From positions 1-52,107 of the forward strand of contig CAIXRH010000128.1 in assembly GCA_903921785.1 (NCBI GenBank): a stretch of DNA of 52,107 bases, given 5' to 3'. The position numbers were made by a program, and so were the translations under genes. A model generated the notes under the pieces. That model had not been told where the DNA came from. It saw only the letters and a list, made by a program, of their open reading frames with translations, and did no database searches. The stretch is from an uncultured Pseudomonadota bacterium. GTDB lineage: Bacteria > Myxococcota_A > UBA796 > SXON01. This document shows positions 7,760-14,948 of this stretch, one piece after another; the first letter of the stretch is position 1; every line of letters starts with the position of its first letter.

Positions 7760-7779
7760 ACCATCCTCGCGGGGCGACC

Positions 7780-8376
7780 TTACTGCGTCACCCGGCGGTT
7801 GTCCCGGAAGTGTTCGTAGAGGCCCATCACCCGCGCGACGTAGGTGCGGGTCTCGTCGTAGGGGGGGATGCCGCCGTACTTCTGCACGCTCTCGGGTCCG
7901 GCGTTGTACGCCGCCACCGCGGACTCGTACCGCCCGAACCGGGCGACCTGCTTCGCGAGGTACGCCGCGCCGCCCTTGATCGACTCGTGGGGATCGAAGA
8001 TGTCCGCCACGCCCATGGCGCGCGCGGTGCTCGGGAGCATCTGCATCAGCCCCTTGGCGCCCGCGCGGGAGATCGCCCCGGGGTTCATGCGGCTCTCGGC
8101 CACGGCGACCGCCTTGATCAGCTCCGCGGGCAGGCCCTCTTCCACCGCGGCTTCGATGAACCAACTGTCGTAGGCGTCGAGGTTGGCGATGCGGTCGAGC
8201 CGGGGCATCGGCACGCCGTTGGGGAGCGTCTGGTCGGGCACCGTGTCGCTCCACCAGAGCTCAAACCCGGCGTGATCGGGCGAGTCGGTGAGCACCACCG
8301 TGCCGTTCGGCGCGGTGTAGGTGTAGTAGTCGCGCGCGGACGCGGACGACACGGTGAGGGCCAGGGCGAGGAGCAC
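7780..8376 (-). CDS. secreted lytic transglycosylase (SLT family)
   Basis: A 198-residue exported protein expected to cleave peptidoglycan glycan strands with formation of 1,6-anhydromuramic acid. Residues 1-14 are a short signal (VLLALALTVSSASA) beginning at GTG. A small DYYTYTAPNGTVVLTDSP segment resembles the DUF4124-type strand pair often found before SLT domains. The SLT domain follows: catalytic Glu in AVAVAESRMNPGAIS, then AKGLMQMLPSTA, the AVAAYNAGPESV loop and a C-terminal TRTYVARVM. The GTG start is supported by TATGCT ending eight bases upstream; the frame is open further upstream but that part is repeat-derived sequence (Pro/Ser/Arg-rich) and not protein-like. pgsA follows 20 bases downstream. 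Confidence 0.85.
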   Translation of the reverse strand: MLLALALTVSSASARDYYTYTAPNGTVVLTDSPDHAGFELWWSDTVPDQTLPNGVPMPRLDRIANLDAYDSWFIEAAVEEGLPAELIKAVAVAESRMNPGAISRAGAKGLMQMLPSTARAMGVADIFDPHESIKGGAAYLAKQVARFGRYESAVAAYNAGPESVQKYGGIPPYDETRTYVARVMGLYEHFRDNRRVTQ

Positions 8377-8384
8377 CGTGTCGG

Positions 8385-8390
8385 AGCATA
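8385..8390 (-). promoter_or_regulatory. -10 hexamer TATGCT, 8 nt before the GTG at 8376
   Basis: TATGCT then CCGACACG then GTG, with no Shine-Dalgarno sequence. This fits a leaderless start and helps choose the GTG over upstream codons in the open frame. Confidence 0.45.
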
Positions 8391-8659
8391 GCAGGGATCC
8401 ACCTGTCGAGGGGCGGGTGGCGCGAGGTCGGCTTGCCCCCCGGCCGGCGGCGTGCCGGGAGGAGCGACCGGCGGCGGGCCTGGCGGGGCGGGCGTGCTTC
8501 GCCGCCGCGGCGTCTGCGCCGACCTGCGCCCGGAGCGGTGACGGTTCACGGCCGGGCTCCGCCCGGCCGGCACCTGAGGCGGTGGACCGGAGCGGTGAGG
8601 GGGGTGAGGTGTCCTTGTGTTTTGTGCTTCGTCGGAGAGGTTCGCGGGAAATCGGGCGT

Positions 8660-8792
8660 TGTGCGTCCCCCCATCCGGCGCGCTCGGAGGCTGGAGGCCG
8701 GAGGCTGGAGGCTTGAGGCGGGAATCGGGGCGTGGTGAGTCCCCTCATCCGGCGCTGCGTGCCACCTTCTCCCGGGGGGAGAAGGGGAGGAA
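8660..8792. repeat. first copy of duplicated intergenic repeat
   Basis: It starts with a CATCCGGCGCGCTCGGAGGCTGG segment and ends with a nearly perfect copy of a 72-base block (8721-8792: AATCGGGGCGT, GTGAGTCCCCTCATCC, GGCGCTGCG, CCACCTTCTCCCGGGGG, AAGGGGAGGA). Compared with the second copy it has an additional stretch of GGAGGCT words in the middle. The CTTCTCCC/GGGGAGAAGG part is an inverted repeat that can form a hairpin. Confidence 0.75.
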
Positions 8793-8839
8793 TCGTGCGA
8801 TCGCGTACATTCCTTTGTTGAGGCGATGTGGGGCTCAGT

Positions 8840-8942
8840 GCGTTCCCTCATCCGGCGCGCTCGGAGGCTGGAATCGGGGCGTCGTGAGTCCCCTCATCCG
8901 GCGCTGCGCGCCACCTTCTCCCGGGGGGGGAAGGGGAGGATT
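8840..8942. repeat. second copy of duplicated intergenic repeat
   Basis: The same order of blocks as 8660-8792, with the block 8870-8942 matching 8721-8792 at all but a few positions. The word CCTCATCCGGCGCTGCGCGCCACCTTCTCCC resembles a widespread bacterial intergenic repeat type that is often mis-translated as short ORFs. Confidence 0.75.
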
Positions 8943-8995
8943 CGCGACCCCATGCGCGATTGAATGGCGATGATGCGGTCGCCGCCCTGCGGGCC

Positions 8996-9025
8996 TAAAG
9001 CCTAAAGCCTGAGGTCTAAAGCCTC
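8996..9025. repeat. dispersed copy of the AAGCCTAAAGCCT repeat
   Basis: It matches 4431-4460 at 25 of 30 positions by eye, including the exact 13-mer GGTCTAAAGCCTC. It lies directly behind the stop codon of the HD-GYP gene. Confidence 0.65.
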
Positions 9026-9028
9026 TTT

Positions 9029-10897
9029 CTACATATTTGGATCGACGACGCTCGTCCACAGCCGGCGCGCCGCGAGCATCTCCACCACGTCCCCCATGAC
9101 CTTGCCGGCCGCGGCCTCAGCGCGGAGGATCTGGAGCGCCTTCTCCGGCGACATCGCCCCCTTGTAGGGGCGATCGCCGGCGGTGAGGGCGTCGAAGATG
9201 TCGGCGATGGTCATCAGCCGCGCGCCGTAGGGGATCGCATCTCCACGGAGGCGGCGGGGGTAGCCCGAACCGTCGACCTTCTCGTGGTGGGCGTAGGCGA
9301 GCGAGGGCACGTTGCGGAGCTCGCGCGTCCACGGGATGACCCGGAGAAACCGGTAGGTGTGGTCGACGTGGCGCTCGATCTCCAGGCGCTCCTCAGGGTC
9401 GAGCGTGCCCATGGGGATGCAGAGCCGGCGCACCTCGCGTGGGTAGAGCACCGGCTCCGCCTCGCTGAGCCGCCACCGCTCGGCGACCGCACGGATGGCG
9501 TGCGATTCGGTCTCCCCCACCCGGTTGAGCCGGTTGAGGCGGCGGACCAGGGTGAGGTCGTCGTGCAGTTGGGCGAGCCGTGCCGGGGGCGACGAAGGGT
9601 CGGCGTGCTCCCGGAGCGCTTCGAGCTGGGCCTGAAGCGCCGCCACCCGGAACCGCTGCTCGATCTGGGCGAGCTCCCAGGGGTAGAGCCGCGCCGCCTT
9701 GAGCAGCACCTCCTCGCGCACCGCGACCTTCCCGAAGTCATGGAGGATCGCGGCGTAATGCAGCTCTCGCAGCTCTCGCTGGCTGAAGCGCACGCTGGCG
9801 AACGGCCCCTCCTCGGAGTCGGAGACGTGCCGCGCCAAGAGCTCCGTGAGCTGCGCCACCCGATGGCTGTGGCCGCCGGTGCTCGGATCACGAGCCTCGA
9901 TGGCGGTGACGGCGGCTTCCACAAAACCGTCGAACAACGTGGTGATCTCGCGGTAGAGTCGGTAGTTCTCCAGCGCCACCGTGGCCTGGCTGGCGATGGA
10001 TCGCGCCAGGGCGACGTGCCGGTCGGTGAACTGCGTGACCCGATCGAAGCTCGCGAGGGGGATCCCGGCCACACTTTTGTGGTTCACGAAGAGCAGCACG
10101 GCGATGACGCGCCCGTCGCGGTCCATCAGCGGGACCAGCAGCGCGGAGCGGGTTTCGTAGCCGGTGGCGTCGTCGAACGTGCCGTTGGGGCGGTACGGCA
10201 CGTCCCGCGGGAGCATCCGCACGTCGGGCACGTTCATCGGCAAGGCGCGGTGGGCCACGAAGCCGACGAGACTGCTGTCGTCCACTGGGATGGTGGTGCG
10301 GGGGGGGAAGAACGGCACCGTGTCGTTCTGCGCCGCGGCGAAGCGCATCATCCGCGCGGCGCGGGCCCCGCCGAGCGTCGCATCCGCGCCGACGGCCGTG
10401 TCGTCGATCAGGTAGATGCTGGCGCCGTCGGCGCGGAGGGCGCGGCGGCTGTGGGTGAGCAGCTCGTCGAGCAGCTGGGTGCGGTCGGTGATCGCGGAGA
10501 GCGCGTACCCGATCTGGTTGAGCACCGCGATCGTCTCCCGCTCGCCCTCCTCCCGGGCGCGGAGGAGCTCGGTGTCCACGAGGTTGCGCAAGGCACGGGG
10601 CAGCCGCGGCTCCACCTCGTCGGGCGGGATGACATCCCAGGCGGTGAAGGCGGTGTCGTCGGAGATGACGATGCACCGGTTGTTCAGCCGCGCGGGGGAG
10701 GTGATGCGCGTGAGGTCCACGATGAGGATGCGGACCACCGCTTCGCTCGAGGGCATCAGGTCGGGGCGCACGAAGGCCGCGCCCAGCCCCGCCGCGATCC
10801 GCGCCACGATGCCGGCATACGGCGAATTCGCGGGCATCAGGGCGACTTCGACGCTCGGCGCCTCGTTGAGACTGGCGGTGGTGTCGCCGCGGGCCAT
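9029..10897 (-). CDS. GAF and HD-GYP domain protein, probable cyclic di-GMP phosphodiesterase
   Basis: A 622-residue cytoplasmic protein. After a variable N-terminal domain (about residues 20-130), a GAF sensor domain spans roughly 150-330 (from ETIAVLNQIGYALSAITDR to ASQATVALENYRLY). An HD-GYP domain follows to the C-terminus with GHSHRVAQ, the metal-binding HDFGKVAV, and the defining YAHHEKVDGSGYP, then MTIADIFDALTAGDRPYK. All hallmark residues for hydrolysis of cyclic di-GMP are present. An insertion of about 100 residues rich in Arg and Glu separates HDFGK from the next conserved histidine (ERHVDHTYRFL), longer than in the usual domain. The ATG follows eight bases after the stop of the small membrane protein gene upstream, with which it is likely cotranscribed. 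Confidence 0.85.
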   Translation of the reverse strand: MARGDTTASLNEAPSVEVALMPANSPYAGIVARIAAGLGAAFVRPDLMPSSEAVVRILIVDLTRITSPARLNNRCIVISDDTAFTAWDVIPPDEVEPRLPRALRNLVDTELLRAREEGERETIAVLNQIGYALSAITDRTQLLDELLTHSRRALRADGASIYLIDDTAVGADATLGGARAARMMRFAAAQNDTVPFFPPRTTIPVDDSSLVGFVAHRALPMNVPDVRMLPRDVPYRPNGTFDDATGYETRSALLVPLMDRDGRVIAVLLFVNHKSVAGIPLASFDRVTQFTDRHVALARSIASQATVALENYRLYREITTLFDGFVEAAVTAIEARDPSTGGHSHRVAQLTELLARHVSDSEEGPFASVRFSQRELRELHYAAILHDFGKVAVREEVLLKAARLYPWELAQIEQRFRVAALQAQLEALREHADPSSPPARLAQLHDDLTLVRRLNRLNRVGETESHAIRAVAERWRLSEAEPVLYPREVRRLCIPMGTLDPEERLEIERHVDHTYRFLRVIPWTRELRNVPSLAYAHHEKVDGSGYPRRLRGDAIPYGARLMTIADIFDALTAGDRPYKGAMSPEKALQILRAEAAAGKVMGDVVEMLAARRLWTSVVDPNM

Positions 10898-10905
10898 GGG
10901 GTTCC

Positions 10906-11322
10906 CTACTCCGGCGGAGGTGGAGTTGTCACCTCGCCCTCCAAATCGACCGCCGCCTGCACCAGCGCGCCCACCAGCTGATCGAGCCCCGCGAGGTGCT
11001 CCGCGGTGGGGTTCGTCCATCGGCTCACCAGCGCCCCGTCGTCGGTCGTGGCGACCGCGGACTCGGAAGAGTCGGTGTTTGCCGAGCAGTCTACGGCGAC
11101 CAGCAAGACGGGCGGCGGCCCCTCTTGCAACGACACGGTGAAGAATCGCCCCTCGCTCCGCCCGACGACCTCCACCCGGTCGCCGAGGGAGCGCACCACC
11201 AGGCCCCGCCGCGCGGCCCAGCCCCGAACGGCGGCCGTGGCGGAGGTCTCCCGCGGGCGCCCGAGCCACCACGCGGCCAACCCGGACCCGACCAGCAGCA
11301 CCAGCGCGAGAGCGACGCTCAC
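10906..11322 (-). CDS. small membrane-anchored hypothetical protein
   Basis: A 138-residue protein starting at GTG. Residues 1-20 form one hydrophobic helix (MSVALALVLLVGSGLAAWWL) followed by Arg, so the rest should be cytoplasmic or the segment could act as an anchor. The soluble part has a short alpha/beta pattern and a Pro-rich tail (TTPPPPE). No family is recognised. It lies eight bases upstream of the HD-GYP gene and probably forms an operon with it. The start is supported by TAGCGG six bases upstream; the promoter is interlocked with that of the divergent gene at 11353. Confidence 0.7.
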   Translation of the reverse strand: MSVALALVLLVGSGLAAWWLGRPRETSATAAVRGWAARRGLVVRSLGDRVEVVGRSEGRFFTVSLQEGPPPVLLVAVDCSANTDSSESAVATTDDGALVSRWTNPTAEHLAGLDQLVGALVQAAVDLEGEVTTPPPPE

Positions 11323-11328
11323 CCCCGC

Positions 11329-11334
11329 CCGCTA
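11329..11334 (-). promoter_or_regulatory. possible -10 hexamer TAGCGG, 6 nt before the GTG at 11322
   Basis: It is separated by only six bases from the oppositely oriented TACCTT at 11341. The final G is atypical. Confidence 0.35.
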
Positions 11335-11340
11335 TCCGGT

Positions 11341-11346
11341 TACCTT
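11341..11346 (+). promoter_or_regulatory. -10 hexamer TACCTT, 6 nt before the ATG at 11353
   Basis: TACCTT then GCTCCC then ATG, with no Shine-Dalgarno sequence; fits a leaderless transcript. The two divergent start codons are only 30 bases apart. Confidence 0.5.
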
Positions 11347-11352
11347 GCTCCC

Positions 11353-11922
11353 ATGTCCTGGCTCTTCCTCCTCGCCGCGTGCACGGAGACCCCGACCTCT
11401 GGGCACCCCTTCGAGCCGGTCCCAGTCGAAGCGGCGGCTCCGGCGGCCAAGGCGGCCCCGGTCGGCGATGATCGTTTCGCTTCGGGCGCGGAAGAGCCGT
11501 TCCGCATCAGCAGCGAAGAGATGGCCGCGAAGGCCTCGGGTGGAGCCGCGACCAGCGAGGAGCCCTCGGCCGCCGGTCCGCTCGCGCCGTCGGATGCGGC
11601 GATCGCGGGAGGGGGCGCGCCGAGGGTGGCTCCGGCGGTGGCAACCGCAGCCGCCGTTTCAGCGCCCGCGCTCACCGCGGTGCCGGCCACGGCCGGGTTC
11701 CCGGTGCGGCTGGTGAGCACGATTCCCCAGGCTCAGCCGCCTCGTGCGGTGCTCGGCCTCGCGGATGGCAGCGAAGTGGTGGTCTCGCCCGGATCGGTGC
11801 TTGGCCCCGAGGGCCTGGTGGTGATGGCGGTGCTCGACGGCAAGGTGCAGCTCGCGCGCGTCCGCGCCGCGGGGGATCACGCCACGATCGACCCCGTGGA
11901 GATCACCGCGCAGTACCGGTAG
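11353..11922 (+). CDS. lipoprotein with possible PilP/GspC-like C-terminal domain
   Basis: A 189-residue putative lipoprotein. MSWLFLLAA precedes Cys10; the signal has no basic residue. Residues 15-115 are an Ala/Pro/Glu-rich low-complexity linker. The last about 75 residues are a compact beta domain (FPVRLVSTIPQAQPPRAVLG, then SEVVVSPGSVLGPEG, then GKVQLARVRA). The pattern of a variable linker and a small domain handling a value-plus-modifier motif recalls the homology region of type II secretion GspC and the type IV pilus lipoprotein PilP, but the match is weak and no pilus or secretion genes are nearby. It converges on the receiver-domain gene ending at 11950. Confidence 0.75.
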   Translation: MSWLFLLAACTETPTSGHPFEPVPVEAAAPAAKAAPVGDDRFASGAEEPFRISSEEMAAKASGGAATSEEPSAAGPLAPSDAAIAGGGAPRVAPAVATAAAVSAPALTAVPATAGFPVRLVSTIPQAQPPRAVLGLADGSEVVVSPGSVLGPEGLVVMAVLDGKVQLARVRAAGDHATIDPVEITAQYR

Positions 11923-11949
11923 GGTCGGCGCGTCGGTCCGCCGGTGGGC

Positions 11950-13146
11950 CTAGCCCTCTTCGGCGATCAGCGCCGCGATCCGGTCTCGGAAGGCGTTCGG
12001 CGTGAACGGCTTTCGGAGCACCGGCGCATGGACCTCGCCGATGACGTCGTCGTCGTGGGCGGTGACGAGGAGCACCGGGAGCTGCGGCAGCCAACGCCGG
12101 GCTTCGAGCACCAGCTCGGTGCCGCCCCGGCCGGGCAGCACGGCGTCGGTGACGAAGGCCTTCAGTGAGCGCCCGCGCGTGCGCAAGAACATCGAGGCGG
12201 CGACGCCGTTGTCTGCCTCGATGACGCCGTAGCCCTCCCGGCGCAGCACCGCGCCCATCAGGGCGAGCACGGAGGGGTCGTCATCGACGACCAGCACCGT
12301 GCCCAACCGGGGCTTCACCAGCCCGGAGGCGCCAGAGAATGCCGGGAACTGCATCACCACGGCGCCGTCGGGATCGACCAGTAGCCGCCCGCCGGCCGTC
12401 TCCGCGGCCTGCCGGGCGGGGTCCACGTCCAGCCCCTCCGTGGGCACGCCGGACGCCGTCCCGAGCCGCACCCGGCCCGAGTCCGCCGTGGACTCCACGG
12501 AGATGCGCACTGTCTCTCCTTCGGGCACGGCGCGGCTGAGCGCGCCGACGAGCGCGGCCACCGCCCAGAAGACCCGCTCCCGAATTGCATCGACCACGCA
12601 GTCCTCCGGGAAATTCCCGAGGGTCAGCGGGAGGGGGCCGGAGAGCGCCGCCACGGCGTCGTGGGTGACGGAGCCGAGGTTCACCGCTTCCCGCCGGGAG
12701 CCCGTCTGCGTGGGCGAGAGCCCGAGCACGAGCTGCCGCAGCGCGCGCAGCTCCTCCACCGCGGCCAGCGCCTCGTGGAGCGCGTTGACCACCGGCTCGG
12801 GCGGCCGCTCCCGGAGCGCGGCGCCCAGGGTGTTCTCCAGCGAGTCGCGAGCGCGGTCGAGACGGCGGACCACGCTGGTGATCACCGCCTCCTGCGCCAC
12901 GCCCGCGCCTTCCCCGGAGCTGAGCACCAGGAAGCCCGACTCCACCGCCTCCGCGCGCACGGCGACGGAGGCGCGGCCCTCGACGACCAGGAAGCTCCCG
13001 CCCGGCCGCCGACTCAGCTGCGCCCGCCGGTAGCCGGGCGCCCACCCCTCGAACGCGTCGTTGACCACCACCAGGGTGCCCGTCGCGTCCGCCAGGGCCG
13101 CAGGGGCCTCCAGCAGCGCGATGAGCCCGGCGAGGTCAGGGGACAT
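11950..13146 (-). CDS. degenerate histidine-kinase-like protein with intact receiver domain
   Basis: A 398-residue cytoplasmic protein. Residues 1-75 may be a reduced PAS-like domain. Residues 80-270 follow the layout of a histidine kinase (helical pair, then ATPase-like fold), but I cannot find a phospho-accepting His box, and the segment where the ATP-binding N-box should lie reads ALVGALSRAVPEGETVRISV, lacking the invariant Asn. The C-terminal receiver (about 282-398) looks functional: VLVVDDDPSV acidic pocket, Asp in AFVTDAVLPGRGG, Thr in LLVTAHDDD and Lys in LRKPFTP. It may therefore receive phosphate from a separate kinase. The ATG overlaps the last 11 bases of the ABC permease gene, so it is translated as part of that operon, perhaps controlling it. 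Confidence 0.8.
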   Translation of the reverse strand: MSPDLAGLIALLEAPAALADATGTLVVVNDAFEGWAPGYRRAQLSRRPGGSFLVVEGRASVAVRAEAVESGFLVLSSGEGAGVAQEAVITSVVRRLDRARDSLENTLGAALRERPPEPVVNALHEALAAVEELRALRQLVLGLSPTQTGSRREAVNLGSVTHDAVAALSGPLPLTLGNFPEDCVVDAIRERVFWAVAALVGALSRAVPEGETVRISVESTADSGRVRLGTASGVPTEGLDVDPARQAAETAGGRLLVDPDGAVVMQFPAFSGASGLVKPRLGTVLVVDDDPSVLALMGAVLRREGYGVIEADNGVAASMFLRTRGRSLKAFVTDAVLPGRGGTELVLEARRWLPQLPVLLVTAHDDDVIGEVHAPVLRKPFTPNAFRDRIAALIAEEG

Positions 13147-13969
13147 CCGTCCTCGAGAACCGGGCGATCCCGATGGCCCACACCAGCGCGATGAACCCGA
13201 AAACCTCGGCGAACTGCACAGGGTTGAACTCGTCCATCCAGTGGTCCCACACCGTGAGCAGGCTCACGAGGGTGTAGTGCGAGGCCGTGCCGGCCCAGCT
13301 CATGTTCCCCACCATCGCGAGCAGGTTCAAGAGCGCGTACCCGAACAGATCGAGGATCAAGGTGAAGGCCAGGGCGATCACCACGCCGCCGACCGAGCTC
13401 ACGAAGGTGGCGAGGGCGGTGGCGAGGCCGATGAGCGCCACGTCGCTCACGAAGCAGAGCAAGAACCCGAGGATCGCCCTGTTGAGCGACTCGTCAGGGT
13501 CGGCCACGGACTGGTCCATCGCCGGGCCGCCGAAGAGCCAGTAGCCGACGGCCAGGGTGGTCGCGAGGCTCACGACGATCGACGTGGCGGAGAGCGCCCA
13601 CAACGCCAGCTGCTTGGCGGCGAGCACGCTCCATCGCGGCACGGGACGCACCAGGAGCTCCCTCAGCGTACGCTCCGACCGCTCTCCAGAGACGGACAGC
13701 GCGGTGGCGAGGGTGAGCAGCAGCGGCAGCAGGAGCACGTTGCGACTGCGCATGCACCACTTCATGGCGCTCACGAGGTCGAACGAATTGAGCCCCATCG
13801 AGGTGTGGCCCTGCACGGTGCTGGTGGTGGCGGAGCCGTTGATGAGGTGGAGGAACCCGAGCGTGACCAGCGGCACGAAGATCGCCATCAGGAGCGTGGC
13901 CCAGCCCGAGAAGCGGCTGAAGACCTTGAGGAGCTCCACCCGGAGCATCGCGAAGAACTGCCTGGGCAT
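13136..13969 (-). CDS. ABC-2 type transporter permease
   Basis: A 277-residue integral membrane protein with about six hydrophobic segments, the first after FRVELLKVFSRF-like basic residues (MLRVELLKVFSRFSGWATLL) and the characteristic cytoplasmic loop SGERSERTLRELLVRPVPR that couples ABC-2 permeases to their ATPase. The ATG at 13969 overlaps the ATPase stop (TGATG); a GTG one codon earlier is also possible. Together with the ATPase gene it should form a one-permease, one-ATPase exporter of the drug/polysaccharide/lipid type. Substrate unknown. Confidence 0.87.
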   Translation of the reverse strand: MPRQFFAMLRVELLKVFSRFSGWATLLMAIFVPLVTLGFLHLINGSATTSTVQGHTSMGLNSFDLVSAMKWCMRSRNVLLLPLLLTLATALSVSGERSERTLRELLVRPVPRWSVLAAKQLALWALSATSIVVSLATTLAVGYWLFGGPAMDQSVADPDESLNRAILGFLLCFVSDVALIGLATALATFVSSVGGVVIALAFTLILDLFGYALLNLLAMVGNMSWAGTASHYTLVSLLTVWDHWMDEFNPVQFAEVFGFIALVWAIGIARFSRTDVP

Positions 13970-14907
13970 CACGCCACCCCCGGCTCGGACGAGGTGACAG
14001 AGAGGAACAGCTCCTCCAGCGTGCCGGCGCGGGGCACCAACGAGGAGACCTCCACGCCCGCGAGGACCAGCGCCCGATTCACGACCGCCGGCTCCAGCCC
14101 CTTGAGCTTGAGCAACATGCGCCCGGCTTCGCCATCTCCTTCGACGGTGACGCCCTCGAGCTTCGAGAGCACCGTGAGCGCGGCCGGACGATCACTGACC
14201 CCGACCTCCAGGTCGGTGGAGCCGCCCAGGCGCTGGACCAGCTCCTGCACGGTGCCTTCGGCGCGGAGCTCCCCGCGATCGAGGATGCCCACCCGGGTAC
14301 ACATCGCCTCCACCTCGCTGAGCAGGTGGGAGCTCACGAAGACGGTGAGCCCATCGCGCCGCACCAGCTCGGTGAGCAGCTCGCGGACCTCGCGCATGCC
14401 GCGCGGATCAAGCCCGTTGGTGGGCTCATCGAGCACCAGGAGCTTCGGCCGCCCGAGCAGGGCGCGGGCGATGCCCAGCCGCTGCCGCATGCCGAGGGAG
14501 TAGCCGCGGACCTTCTCCTTGGCTCGGTCCCTCAGCCCCACCCGGTCCAGCGCTTCGTCGATGTCGGCGGCGCTGCCCCGGCCCGCGTACGCGGCGGCGA
14601 TGGTGAGGTTGGCCCGGCCCGAGAGCCAGTCGTTGAACGCGGGGGTCTCCACCATGGCGCCGACCTCGGCGCGTTGGCGGACCATGTCGCGCTCGCCGAA
14701 GATCTCGACCGTGCCCTTCGAACGGGCGATCAGCCCGAGGATCGCACGGATTGCCGTGGTCTTTCCCGCGCCGTTGGGGCCCAGGAAACCGTAGAGGTCC
14801 CCCGGTTGAACCCGGAGGTCGAGCTTGCGGACCGCGGCCCGTTTGCCGTAGAAGCGCGACAGGCCGTTGACGGCCAGCGCAGGAACGTCACTTGTCACCA
14901 GCCTCAT
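13969..14907 (-). CDS. ABC transporter ATP-binding protein (ABC-2 exporter)
   Basis: A 312-residue ATPase that should energise the adjacent permease. Walker A is GPNGAGKTT (about 43-51), the signature motif is YSLGMRQRLGIA, Walker B is LLVLDEPTNGLD, and the H-loop is VSSHLLSEVE. The C-terminal about 90 residues form the extra domain typical of exporter ATPases of the CcmA/DrrA type. An AGG precedes the ATG by a few bases. It is the first gene of a three-gene operon (ATPase, permease, kinase-like protein) with overlapping junctions and is divergent from the lipoprotein at 14949. Confidence 0.9.
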   Translation of the reverse strand: MRLVTSDVPALAVNGLSRFYGKRAAVRKLDLRVQPGDLYGFLGPNGAGKTTAIRAILGLIARSKGTVEIFGERDMVRQRAEVGAMVETPAFNDWLSGRANLTIAAAYAGRGSAADIDEALDRVGLRDRAKEKVRGYSLGMRQRLGIARALLGRPKLLVLDEPTNGLDPRGMREVRELLTELVRRDGLTVFVSSHLLSEVEAMCTRVGILDRGELRAEGTVQELVQRLGGSTDLEVGVSDRPAALTVLSKLEGVTVEGDGEAGRMLLKLKGLEPAVVNRALVLAGVEVSSLVPRAGTLEELFLSVTSSEPGVA

Positions 14908-14948
14908 CCTCGTGTAGACAGCGCCCCCCTGCTAACCCGGGATCTGCC

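Larger units (their letters stand above)
8391..9028. other. non-coding, repeat-rich intergenic region
   Basis: About 640 bases without a supportable gene. Open frames here translate to Pro/Ser/Arg-rich, repeat-like products on both strands. The region contains purine-rich GGAGGCT words (8686-8720), two copies of a long repeat (8660-8792 and 8840-8942) and a copy of the AAGCCTAAAGCCT family (8996-9025). Confidence 0.7.

Noticed and set aside
8546-8973. Short frames encoding Pro/Ser-rich peptides in the 8.4-9.0 kb gap
   Set aside because: They come from intergenic repeats and translate in several frames with the same character; typical false genes.
10898-11272. Longer start for the HD-GYP protein
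   Set aside because: The extension overlaps the small membrane protein gene in another frame and is not protein-like.
11353-11922. Assignment as a type IV pilus PilP lipoprotein
   Set aside because: Only the general layout fits, and no pilM-pilQ genes are near; kept as a mention only.
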